Part shown: in pieces, positions 52,080 to 63,049 of the stretch | How the letters are laid out: the number at the start of each line of letters is the position of its first letter | Position numbering within the stretch: the first letter of the stretch is position 1 | NCBI GenBank assembly: GCA_008711295.1 | Contig: VUYV01000062.1 | Coordinates: forward strand, 1,884,888 to 1,948,887 | DNA: 64,000 nucleotides | Direction of reading: 5' to 3' | DNA from: Anarhynchus alexandrinus | Lineage: Eukaryota; Chordata; Aves; Charadriiformes; Charadriidae | Position numbers and translations under genes: made by a program | The notes under the pieces: generated by a model | Databases searched by the model: none | What the model saw: the letters and a program-made list of their open reading frames with translations, nothing else | What the model was told of the DNA's origin: nothing

Positions 52080-53227
52080 GTAAGCGAAGTACAGCTGCCC
52101 CTTTGTGTGCAGCGTTTGCTAACAAGAGAAGTGTTTTACAACAGGAACATTTTTCCTTCTATGAAATAGAGGTGTCCTGCCAACTTAAACAGCAGTTTCT
52201 ACGGACCCTTCCCTCCTAGAAACAATCCCACCAGTAGTTTACTGTTTTCAGATGTACTGTACCACTTTTTAAGCTGGTTGTTGTTTAATATCTGGGATTA
52301 GCCTTTAAAAAATAGTACTGGCATTTGAGGAGGAAAAATATCTGAAACAACTGAGCAACTAAACACATTGTCAAAATAAACCCCTGCAAATGTATATTGT
52401 TCTGGCTTCTATCCTGCTTTTCAGAGTTAAGCTAACCAAATAGCAAGGTTGCTTTCGGACATTCTTTCCAGTAGGACTAACTATACTGTTCTGTTGTTTT
52501 CATGAATGTTAGGTTGATCTCTGCCTTCTCCCTCCAAGTATAAATAACATTCGTAATACTGGCCGGATGACCATGGTGAATGGCTGTCAAAGCATACCTG
52601 TGTGTATTTTTTATTGTCAGGATGTCTTCAAGTCATATTTCCTGTGCAAATATGAAGACAAATAAGAGGATGTATAGATTAGGATACAGTACTTTTTCAG
52701 AACTATTTCTATCCAAATTGAATGATACTTCTTGTAGAAGAATGCCTTTTACTGAGATTTACTGCAATGTGCTGTTATTGATTTTTTTGTGTGGTGTGTT
52801 TAGTGGCTCCCATGCCTTCAGATAATCAGCTGAAAATTGACAGTTTTTGTCTCTCTTGGCTCTTATGCAGGTGTCTGTGAAAATTACTAAGAACTGGTTG
52901 AAAGGCATAGGGTAGACAATGAAAGTGTAGTGGCCTTAGACACCAAATGAGGGCAGAAATTTTTCCTAGAAGACTGAAGCAAATATCTTTTGTTGACATT
53001 TTTGAACAAATTGCCAAATGTGGTGGTTGTTCAGGGTTTGTAATGTGTATATGAGCATCATTAGTAGGCTTTTTTTATTGTCTCTACTCTGATAGTGCTT
53101 TGACTAGTCAAATGAAATCTGTGCCCCTCATGCAAGAGAATAAGCAGATGAAAAGTTACAGGCCAAGTGCAGAGTTTCAAATGGGAAGATGAGATGTAGA
53201 GAGAGGGCGAGGAGAAGTGGGGGTGGG

Positions 53228-53350
53228 GAAGTAGTATTGTATTTGTTAATGTATGGGGAACAGAGACCAGAAAAACGAAATAACTTGCCTGAAGTTTCAC
53301 AGGAACCTAGTGGCAGACTGAACCCAGATCGTTCGAGACCCAAGGCTAAG
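53228..53350 (+). repeat. MIR-like SINE remnant
   Basis: GGGGAACAGAGACCAGAAAA, then AAATAACTTGCCTGAAGTTT, then CACAGGAACCTAGTGGCAGA, then CTGAACCCAGATC follow the MIR core order (acttgcc, aggtcacacag, agtggcaga, gaacccag). The copy is clearly diverged and inert. Confidence 0.75.
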
Positions 53351-54076
53351 TCTTCATTACAAGATTATCGTGACTCTCAAAGAATAGGGGAAAAACACAC
53401 AAAACCCAAACCCACATACATGGGTGTCCTTTACATTCAGGCATGGAATTCCCATTAATGTCAGTGGGAGTTCCATGTGCTGAACATAATGAGAATATGC
53501 TTTTAAGTATGTATACAATAATTATTTGTGATTATGTGGTACACCAAAGAGCTTAATTTGACTGTACTTAGAGAATATGTTACAGCCAAATTCTACCTCT
53601 CCCTGCTACAAGAGCAGCCTGCAGCTTAACTGAAACCAAATCTGTGCAAGGATTGAAAATTATACTACTCTAAGGTCTGGAGGTTGCTATATTCAGGCTT
53701 GAACCTGTGCCAAGAAAAATTCTTTTAACCAAGGGACCAAATAGGTTGATAATTTTCAGCTCTTTACGTGTGACCAAAGATAGAAACAAATAGTATGCAC
53801 CATTGCAGAGTTTCCCAGTTATGTACACACTTCTTTTGTAAGCTGTTCCAGTGCCGTTTGTATAATCCATCTGGTTGGTTGTCTACTGTTGAATCTGGGT
53901 GCAATTTAAGAGTTGTTTGTGCAAGAATGACTAACGATAGCAGCTCATAGATAATCTTGGCCACAGAAGAGGAATTTTGGTCTCTTCGTATGACATAGAA
54001 TTTCTTGTTCTATTAGCCCCTGAGAGACTGACAGTCAACATAGTGGGCTTGATAGTGTTTGTTAAGCAGCTCTGCT

Positions 54077-54193
54077 CCTGATCCAGCAAAGGACTTAACA
54101 ATGGCGAACATTAAACGTGTGAATAGTTTCAATTAAAATGAATGGAACACATGCTTTGAGTTAAAAGTATGTGAAGCACATTGCTGGATCAGG
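54077..54193. mobile_element. Palindromic MITE-like element with 13-bp perfect terminal inverted repeats
   Basis: The left end CCTGATCCAGCAA (54077-54089) is the exact complement of the right end TTGCTGGATCAGG (54181-54193), 117 bp overall. Inside are degraded arms such as GGACTTAACA and GAGTTAAAAGTATGTGAAGC. The wording matches a non-autonomous palindromic repeat I recognise as frequent in sauropsid genomes. There is no coding capacity. A clear target-site duplication was not identified. Confidence 0.65.
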
Positions 54194-54424
54194 GACAGAA
54201 CGGACAGTCTGAGGAAGAGGGCTGATCTGTACCGGTGCCATTTAGTGGGCTGATGAAAATACTTTCAGAACCAGTCAGCTTTTTTAAACAAAGGTCCAGT
54301 GTTCTGGTGAGAAAAGCTTAGTGTGGACCCTTTCTCCTCTTTGAAATTTTCACTTTAATGTCTTCTGGATTCATAGCCGGATTTAACGGAGAGATGAAAT
54401 TTCTTAAGTCGGATTTCTATCTGT

Positions 54425-54600
54425 AGACCTTGAGGTGCTTTACAAAAAGAAGTCAGCTTTATCATTCTTGTTTTTCATGTTGGGAAAGTAAGACACTGGA
54501 AAAGGAAGTGACTTGCCCACCCACATCCATTTCATTTGATTCAAAGTCATTGTGTTTAAAACATTGGACTTCACATCTAGAGAGGTTTCCAAAGGAATAC
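54425..54600 (+). repeat. MIR-like SINE remnant (weaker)
   Basis: CTTGAGGTGCTTTACAAAAA, a TTCATGTTGGGAAAGTAAGA stretch and GGAAGTGACTTGCCCACCCA follow the MIR order (gtgctttacaa, ggaaactgaggcac, aagtgacttgccca). It is more diverged than the copies at 21787 and 53228. Confidence 0.5.
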
Positions 54601-56171
54601 AGTGTTAAATCAAGTTGGTAAGAGACAAGTAGGTGGGGTGCAATTTTACAAGTGGACTAAATGTTTTTTTCATTAAAATGTTTGAAAATTGTAAATAAGA
54701 TATGGATTTAGTTACTGGTTAAAACTTTCCTTGGATTTTACACAATGACAGATCACTGCAAGAGCATTCAAATTCCATCTTAGTGAAATTTCTTCTGGAT
54801 CTTAACATCTTCAGAGCTTAATACTGCTTTGATTTCCTCCTAGAGTCTGTATGACTTATTCTGTAGTCCTTATAATTAGAAATTCAGATCTAGTCATGCA
54901 TCTTGCAAAGATACACCCATTATGAAAGCATAATTATTGGGATGGCAAATTATAAAATTAGCATTACTTTATGTTATTGAACGACTGCTTTTTCTGTCAT
55001 AGAAGACGACCATTTTTCAGTCCTTTTGGTGTAGTGGGAGATAACTTTTCCTGCTCTAATATGTATATTACAAAACGTGGCTAATAGTGTTTCCCTTCAT
55101 TCCATAAGCCATAAGAGGACAATTCATTATGTACTGCAGGCCTTTTTAGAACTGACAGCTGCACTGTAATTATCTTCATGCAGATATTTGTAATCGGACT
55201 TGAAACTTGGATAATTGAAGTAATGTGTTTTGATCCATGAGGTTTTATATTGAGCTCTCTGAATGTAATTATACTTCATAAGCACTAGTCTTTTTTTTTC
55301 CCCCCAATTGGTTCTTTTGTGGAAAATTGAGTTTCTTTGGTGAGTGACTGCACAGGAATATGCACACAAGAAAGTTGCTTGTCAGGAGTAAAAAAAGGGA
55401 ATTTCTTCTAGACTAGTTGTTAAATAAATAGCAAGTGAAGCTCCTTTCAGGTTCCAAATAAGAATGATCCAAAAACATATGTGATCAAACAAAGCTGATC
55501 TTGCAATAAAAACATCCTGCTGTACATAAAAATCAGACTACAGACAAAGTACAAATAAGACATTTGTACTTTTCTTTTTCTGAGGGAAAGGTAATGAACT
55601 GATATTGATGTTTCTCTTCATGCATTTTTAATGCTGAAAATGTTCTTTGTATCTTACATTAAATAACCATTTTTTCCTCTTATGTTTCCTTTTTTTTTCT
55701 TTCCCTTTTTAGTTATTTTTGCTCATATCCTCTGTAATGAGTTAAAAGGTTTGAGGTTATCTCTGTATTCAGAACTCAGCACCAAATCTTTGTCTTGGGG
55801 AAGGATACTGGCGTTTCTGGGGCTACCGTTTGTCAGCCTGACCCTGATTTTGAAATTTACTGGTTTTCCCTGTTTGTCAACATTGTATTAACTCATGATA
55901 TAGAAGCAGCAATGGAACCAACAGATAGAGGTGTAGTGCCTGTCTGTGTCAGAGGGGCCATCATTTCAGCCATTAGATTTGGTGGATATGTGCCAGAGAG
56001 AAATATTAAGAGAAAATATGACTTTTGCTTTTGGTTTGAGGGAAGCCAAAGACATGTCTCCTAGACAAGTTACGAAGAATCAAACTGAATGTTTTCTTTC
56101 AGTGTTGTTAAACTCAGTGTGGTTTGGGTTTGGGTTTTTTTGTTGGTTTTAGTTTGGTTGGGTTTTTTTCT

Positions 56172-56196
56172 GGGCGGGACGGGGTGGGGAGGGGGG
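56172..56196 (+). other. G-rich tract with G-quadruplex potential on the sense strand
   Basis: Five G-runs of three to six, with loops of one to two bases, follow a GGTTT-rich stretch at 56121-56170. The pattern GGGC, GGGAC, GGGGT, GGGGA, GGGGGG satisfies the usual quadruplex rule. As it lies in the NKD1 intron on the transcribed-sense strand, both DNA and pre-mRNA could fold. This is a prediction by eye. Confidence 0.6.
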
Positions 56197-57183
56197 TATT
56201 GCAAATGTCTCATTCTGTTAAATTAATTCCACTGGAAAAGCCTCTTAGTTTCCTTTACAGAATCTGTAGTTTGCTAACTAGTCCTATAATGGTAAGCTAC
56301 GCTAATACTGGAAAAATAGGGTCGTCCCTGTACCACTAATGTTCCTTAGAAGTAAAAAATTAATACCTGGAATATAGGGACTTTCTCAGTCTCATGAGTT
56401 CTGCAAGGAATGACGACTACTTTAATGTCATTTGCTCTTGTTCTTTTTTGCAGACCCATTAGTTTCTCTGAATGTTCTAAATTCTTGCTAATCTCCTACT
56501 GGAGATCTGTAAAGTATTCTGTGGATAGGTGTGTGAGTGCAGCATACATGTGTGGCCTTAACTGTTTGCTTTTTAGTATTTCTAATGCGAGTATTTCTGG
56601 CAATCTATTAAAGTTGCTCTTTTTAATATACTTTGTCGTATTAGCTGCTTGATAAAATAGGATGTGAAAAACATACAGATTAATGCTGTTAAATCCTTCA
56701 GCCCTGGAAAAAACAACTGTAGTGTTCAATAAGAAAGACACAAATAAATTTGGGTATGGCATGTGCTGGCTGTTTGGATACTACCCAGCAAGCATTTGTT
56801 TTCCTCTGTGAGGAAAAATATCATAGTTTTAGTTTTCTTGCTTGATTAAACTAGCCATCCTAGCAGAAACTCTGCACACCAGAAGCCCTTCAGAAGTTAG
56901 GTAGATTCATGACACCTACGTCCCCTCTAAATATAATCCATTTGCTATAAAGGAGAGAAATATTTTTTTAAAAAAATTCTTATTTCTCTTTATCCATTTA
57001 AGATACTAATTTAAAAATCCACAACCATTTTTAACTAGAAATGGTTTAAAAGTACATTTCAGTAAAAAAACCCAAGCAAATAATATTTTTTGAAAAATGG
57101 GAAAAACTGAGAAATCTGTTCCTGTATATGTTTCAAGTAAAAAATGAGGAAGTTTGAGAAATGCGGGATGAAACTTTTTCTAT

Positions 57184-57290
57184 GGGAAATGCTGAGCAGT
57201 CTGTTGCAAAATCATGTGATTAGTAACAACCGGGAAATGTTGAGCAGTCTTAAGCAAAGCAGTTGCAAAATCATGTGATTAGTAACAACC
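57184..57290. repeat. Tandem duplication, 48-bp unit with an 11-bp insertion in copy 2
   Basis: Copy 1 (57184-57231) starts GGGAAATGCTGAGCAGTCT and ends GTGATTAGTAACAACC. Copy 2 (57232-57290) starts GGGAAATGTTGAGCAGTCT, then has an extra TAAGCAAAGCA, then repeats TTGCAAAATCATGTGATTAG to AACAACC. Apart from the insertion and one mismatch the copies agree, so the duplication is fairly recent. Confidence 0.9.
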
Positions 57291-60200
57291 GTAATCCACT
57301 GTGCAGAAAAGGTAGATTCTTTGGTAGGGGGTCTCTGAGACATACTATGCTGTTGGTGTACCAGTAGAGAGGAAAATGTAACTAGCTTTTATTCTTGTTC
57401 TTTGATGCTAAATTTCTTGAGGACAGTGAAATTCACAAGCTGGTGTGTAGAAGGTAAAGCTGTGTCAATGGTTTTAGGCAGTTCTTTAAGGACTTTAAAT
57501 GCAGATAATGTTCAGTGGGACAGCTGTCAAGGGGAACATAAATTGCATCAGTCTCCTGGCAGGCTAATGGAAGATGAAAATTCTTTTGAGGGTAAATATA
57601 GACATAACTATAAAATACAAATTTTGTAACATATTTTAATGGTCTAGTGCTACTAATTTGACCAGAAGCCATTACCATATTAGCTGCCAAAAAAGGGCTA
57701 TGAGAAGGTAGTTTTAGTCACCGTTCAGAACTCGTTGACGAAGACCATTCCTACCAGATCAGTGCTTCAGGAATTTGTATGTTATAATTGTGAAGCAATA
57801 ACTGGAAAGCAACAGGAGGTTCAGGCTGCCTTGTAGCTGGTGCCTACTCGGCCATGACCTTGGTAGATGACAGAGTAGCAAATGACCCAAGCAGACTTGT
57901 TTAACAAAATCAGAACTGTCAGTTTGCTAGAATATCTAACCCCAAATTAGGACCACAAGTAAATGAATCCTGTAATAAAAATGTTGTTGTCGGTGTTTAA
58001 AAGATCAGCGTAAGCATTAAGCGGTTACTTGTGGATATCCGTAACCTCGATCTTGGTATATATCCAGTCTGACGACCACGTTCATTCAGTGCCAGAAAGC
58101 AAAGCAGTTCAGATTGTTGTGGGGGAAGCTGGGTATTAAACCTGCAATGAAATGCACGGGCAGCAGAGCGTAAGGCCACAAGGTGTCCTGATACCTCTGT
58201 GCAGCCTCTTGGAGCCTGCTTGGAGCCTGGACATTAATTTGGGTTAATTCGGGCTTGTTTGGCTGAGAGATAAAAGTTGTCCTGATGTGATATGTGTGTG
58301 CACGTATTTCTGACTTGCCAAGTATGTGTCACACAAATGTTGCGTCTGGCCTTCCTTGACAGCGCTTGGGAGTACTTTTTAAACTGCTGAGTCAAGTGGC
58401 TTGTTGAGAAAGACCCTTACAGAACACAAGGGCCAGATCATATGCCAGTCAGCAAGTTAGACCTCATCACTGGAAAAAACTAATGTAAAAGGACAGTGGG
58501 AATAAAGCTTTTTTGTCTTTGCCCATTGAAGCTAAAATAGACTAGACGATCAGCTTGTACAAACATCTGGCGTAGCTGAAAAAAGGAAGGGGACAGGTTA
58601 TTGTGAATGAAAGAGTTGATAATAACCTCTTGATATTAGCCTTGTGTGGAAAGATGCCATGTTGGGTAACCAACGCTTGTTAAGGAATGGATGGGAAAGG
58701 CTCCATTCACCAAAGTGCTGAGTGTATGAGGCCCTGTTAAGAATAAATATGGTGTTCAAGTATTCTGCTGAATGGAAAGGTTTGGCTTATCGAGGTGTAG
58801 GATTATAGGACAAGGGTCCTAGAACATAATTTATGGAGAGTGTATAAAGCAACAGATATGTTTTGTTTGTTGGTCTGTTTATGTTCTTGCTTGGTTAGGT
58901 TTTTCTCACAGATGAGATAAAAATCCAGCCCTTCGAGCTGGCTGTCAGATGCGGCTGTGTCTATTTAGAGGTCTGGCTAAGTTTCATAGTAGAGTGGAAG
59001 GAACTATGAGGAGTGAAATGTATTAAAGAGCTGTGAGGTGTCCACCAGATTGTCACTGAGCAGTCTCTCCCCCATTCAAGCTTTAGACAGTGGTTCTTGT
59101 CAAAAGAATGGAAAGCAGCTACTGACATGGTAGTAACAGCCCATATGTATAGACTCTTGTGGCAATGGTAGAAAAAAATATTTCAGTGGGAAAGTAAAGG
59201 ACAGACTGCAAATTCTGCTCTTTTAATGAATATATTGTCTTGTACTCACAAGTCTGGAGAAATGCCACTGAGTGCAGAAAAGTTAGAGAGGGTACATGTT
59301 AAGACAAAGTCTGGAGCCTCTAGGATTCAGTTATTCATTCTGCCTGTTGAGCTGGAAAATCATCTACTGTCCTGACCGTAAGGTCAGCATTTCTCTAAAT
59401 TCTGTGTGAGTAGAAATTAGTATTTCTGTGTCACCTTTAAAGCTGGTTAGATAATGAGGACTGTGTAGTCTGTGTAGTATATTGACTACTGAAGTACTGG
59501 GATCCATTAAGGCATACTAAACTTCAAGCTGCTGTTGTTATGGGCATGACCCCCGGGCAAAGGAAAAATTGTAGAGGTTTTGAATTTTTATAGACCTGAC
59601 TCTTAATCCTCAGAACCAGTTATACTTAACAAAGCATGATTTAGATATTTCCTTTGTGCTCACAGACATTTGGAAAGATCTTAGGTACTAGGATAGATCA
59701 AGGAACAGGAAGATCAGCATGGAAAAATTCTCAGATATACGTTGAATGGGATCTTTATAGCCTGCAATGATCAGCATGCATTGGCCTTAGGTTGGTGCCC
59801 AAGATCAATTTGGGTGAAATATCTCTGGGGAAAGGCAGTGAGCCAAGAGATCTTTTCATTCAGCAATTTGAGGTAGTACCCTGTTTAAGCCTGGCTGCAT
59901 TAGATCAACCTGAGAGACCTTTGAGCATCACCAGCTACCAAACAGCGTTTCTCCTGTTTGAAACAATTGGGTTATTGAATTTGGCTAGTGTTCTTTCTGA
60001 TATAGTCAGATATGTAAGCATTTGTTCACATCCCATTGCCTTCAAAGATGTGTGAAAAATGTCTGCAATAGGCCTGACTGGATAATCTCTGCTGCTCAAA
60101 AATATAAATTTAGAACTGGTTTGAATTTTGCAAAATAAGCTAAACCCCAAAATGCATATGGTAGAGTGACATTCAGACATCATTTATTTCCAAACCAGAG

Positions 60201-60781
60201 GTTTACAGTTCTGCCACTTCTCTTACTGGTTTTCCTCTATATAATCAACCATTTAACTGTCCTAAAAAAAACAACCCAAGAAATAGTAGGACTGTAATGT
60301 CCAAGATTATCTTCAGTTGCTGTATTTGTTTTGGTCATGTGAACTCAATTTTTAGTGTAGTATGGATAGTTGTCTCTAGGTTCTGTTGAAGCCAAAGAAA
60401 AGAAAAGGCAGAACACAATTTTGCTGATGCACAGTTTGGGAAATCCAAATGCCTTCTGCTTTTATTATTGTTTTGATCTGCTTTACCCCATTTCATAAAT
60501 CTTACGCCATTTGATGAAGAAGAATATGGATGTACTTGAATCATTCCCTTCTGTGTCTGTAAGTTATATTCCAGTCTACATTAGAAAGAATGGGGGTTAA
60601 CAGAAAAGAGAAATGAGTCCTTTCTTGTAAGGTTCTGTGCAAGTTCAGCTCTCCTAAATTCAGTGCCTTCTGAGGATATTTCAGCATTTAATAGTGCCAA
60701 GTCTAGATATAAGTATCAAAGCTGTAGGTTTCATACCATTTTCACAACAGAGTGTCTTTTTGTGTTTCAATCCAACTATAG

Positions 60782-60929
60782 GATATTACCAGCTTGCTTC
60801 ATACCATCTATGAGGTAGTTGATGCATCAGTAAACCATTCTCCTAGTTCCAGCAAAACTCTGCGAGTGAAACTTACTGTGGCACCAGATGGCAGCCAGAA
60901 GAAGAAGAGTATCTTGTTAAATCATACTG
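60782..60929 (+). CDS. NKD1: NKD1 coding exon (148 bp), end of EF-hand and following helix
   Basis: The acceptor is AACTATAG and the donor is GTAAGG. It has 49 codons plus one G, reading DITSLLHTIYEVVDASV, then NHSPSSSKTLRVKLTVAP, then DGSQKKKSILLNHT. The first Asp is loop position 12 of the EF-hand, and SLLHTIYEVVDASV is its exiting helix. Human NKD1 has DITSLLHTIYEVVDSSVNHS and SKTLRVKLTVAPDGSQ at the same place. A basic segment (QKKKS) follows. The reading frame stays open into the intron for about 50 more codons (to 61078), but the strong donor and the following exon show that the intron is normally removed. Confidence 0.97.
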
Positions 60930-61992
60930 GTAAGGATGTGCAATCAGCCATTGGAAAAAATACAAAAAACTTTAGGAATTCCTTAAAAATCCATCTTTGT
61001 ACTTTGTTAATACAAATAAATATATACCTAAAGGCAAATAATTTTGTGGGTATTTTAAACCCTGTGAACCTGTTTTAAGATCTCGGGTGCAGAATTGCCT
61101 ACCCTCTTTTCAGTGTCTCTTAAACAAATTAGGGTTCCCTCTCTTGATTGGTTGTTTCCTCTTGGCAGCACTAATAACCCCTGTGTCGTGTAATTGTCTT
61201 TGTGTACTGCGAGGCAGATTTAAGGCCTTTTCGACTTGTACCACTTTAACTCTGCTAATATTACAGCGCTCAGTTTGTGTGGAAACAGGTATAGTGGTAT
61301 AAAATGTTTTTTGCAAGTGCATAGCCAGCACTGCTGCTGGGTAAGAATAAACAATTAAGCATAAGTAACCTTTATGAATCTGTGCACAAAAATTGCACAT
61401 TTTTCTGTACTGGCAGAGTCTGCCATTATAAAATGGCTTACACTCTGATGGCTTATTCACCTTATATTCACTCTAGTAATAGTTGTATCAGCATAATTAC
61501 TTCAGTAGATAAAGTAGTACTAAATTAAAATACTTAAAGGTATTTTTAAAAGTATAAAAGTAATAGTTCAGTAGAAAATGTGGGCACCTTATCCAAAAGG
61601 AGGGCCTTGTTACCTCAATTTTAATGTATGTCCAGTCAGTCAAATGCAGACATAGACAAATTTACACTGCTGGGGAGCTATGTGCTGCATTAGTACAGTA
61701 TCAAGCTCCAAACCACCGAGCCCTCCTGAGGGACAAGTATATCAGTGCGAATGTGGCTCCATTTAACCTGCCACATGGCTTGCAGCCTAACCCTGACTAA
61801 TGTCCTACAGTCAAGGTTATGTCTGCCTAAAATCTGTCATGTGGACAAAAGCACTTTTGAGAAGGTTACACGAAATGATACATTACATCTTGATCTACCA
61901 ACAAGAAAAAATGTATTTGCAATGTAGCATGTTAGTTATGCTGATCAGCTAGGACAGGAATGTGAGAATAATGTACTTTCTCTTGTTGGCAG
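60930..61992 (+). other. NKD1: NKD1 intron, 1,063 bp
   Basis: The donor is GTAAGG and the acceptor is TCTCTTGTTGGCAG. Nothing beyond ordinary intronic sequence is seen. Confidence 0.93.
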
Positions 61993-62077
61993 ATTTGCAG
62001 AGTGCCAGGCACAGAGCTGAAAGCAAAGCTAATGAAGAAGTAAGAAGCTCTGAGAAGAAGCAGCGGGCTTCTCTCAG
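61993..62077 (+). CDS. NKD1: NKD1 coding exon (85 bp) beginning DLQSAR
   Basis: The acceptor is TTGTTGGCAG and the donor is GTAAGG. With the carried G it reads DLQSARHRAESKANEE, then VRSSEKKQRASL, and ends with AG of a split Arg codon (phase 2). Human NKD1 has DLQSARPRAETK and SEKKQRAPLR at this position. The segment is basic and likely disordered. The next exon should begin with the final base of that Arg and lead to the conserved block containing CVDEN and RRNHYLDLAGIENYT. That block is not found before the window ends. Confidence 0.95.
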
Positions 62078-62145
62078 GTAAGGGGAAAGAAAGCTATCTC
62101 CTAACAGGCACCGGGTACCTCTGAGGAAACCTCAACTGCTGATTT

Positions 62146-62169
62146 CTTGCCTGCTTGCTTGCTTGCTTT
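62146..62169. repeat. (TTGC)n tetranucleotide repeat
   Basis: About five to six units of CTTG/TTGC with one early interruption (CTTGCCTGCTTGCTTGC). Confidence 0.85.
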
Positions 62170-63033
62170 ATTTTAAAAAATTATGTTAAAATAGACGAAT
62201 TACAGGATTTTTCACCGTGGAACTGTCAGCAGATTCCATGGGTGGATACTTTGTATATTAAAACAAAAATCAAAAAACCAAATCTGTAGCACCCGTTACT
62301 CAAATTTTCTTCTTATGTTGGCTCTTTGGAGGACATGCAGTATCTTTTTAGATTCCATCTGCAAATATTGTACCTCCTAGTGAAGTTTATAGCACGGCCT
62401 TTTGGCTAAAAGTGTCCTAAAACCTTTTCATCTTCACAGAGCTCCTGCTTTTCTCTGTCCTCCTTCTAGCCCATCTTTTTCACTGGTCAACTCAGTTAGC
62501 TCCAAGCTCTATTAACTCTCTTGTGTTTACCAGGTCATAGCCAGACCTGCTTCTCCTTACTGCCTTTCCTCCTGAAAAGAGCAGCTTTGAGCTAGCACTG
62601 GGTACAGTACCTAGTGGAAGGAGGGAAGCAGCAGACGATCAGCTTTATAGCAAGTGGCCTACCTAGGCTGCGTCCTGCAGAGTAAGCAACAAGCAAGAGC
62701 TTCCAGCACGCTGCCTGCTCTGTGCTCCGTTCTGCTGAGGTGGCTCTGGCTTATAGCAACTGTGGGATGCCTCCACTCTACTTCCAAAGTGTGTTTGTAC
62801 ATTTGGTAGGGGAAGTAAATTCACCTCTTTTTTACCTCCCAGTGACTTAGCAAAAGGGCTGTCTCTGCTGACTCCCACCTGCCAGAAACCATGCTTCCGC
62901 ACTGCCACATCAGCTTTAGGTCAACTTCTCCCTTACAGAAGTAGTTATTAGGTTGTACCAATGTAGGAATTGGCCTGCTTGCCTAGAACCAATATATTTA
63001 ATGTAATCTTGCAGGAAAATTGGGATAATTTAA

Positions 63034-63049
63034 TTTTTTTTTTTTTTTT
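63034..63049. repeat. Poly(T) tract, 16 bases
   Basis: An uninterrupted T run followed by GGTAAG. No element recognised. Confidence 0.8.

Larger units (their letters stand above)
52080..60781 (+). other. NKD1: NKD1 intron, 8,702 bp, splitting the EF-hand
   Basis: The donor is GTAAGC and the acceptor is CCAACTATAG. The intron interrupts the EF-hand loop between positions 11 and 12. It contains two MIR-like remnants, a palindromic MITE-like element, a G-rich tract at 56172 and a tandem duplication at 57184. No other exon is supported. Confidence 0.93.

Noticed and set aside
51987..52169. Frame starting with an ATG inside the EF-hand exon
   Set aside because: The listed start is only the nearest ATG in another phase. 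The real coding unit is the spliced exon 51984-52079.
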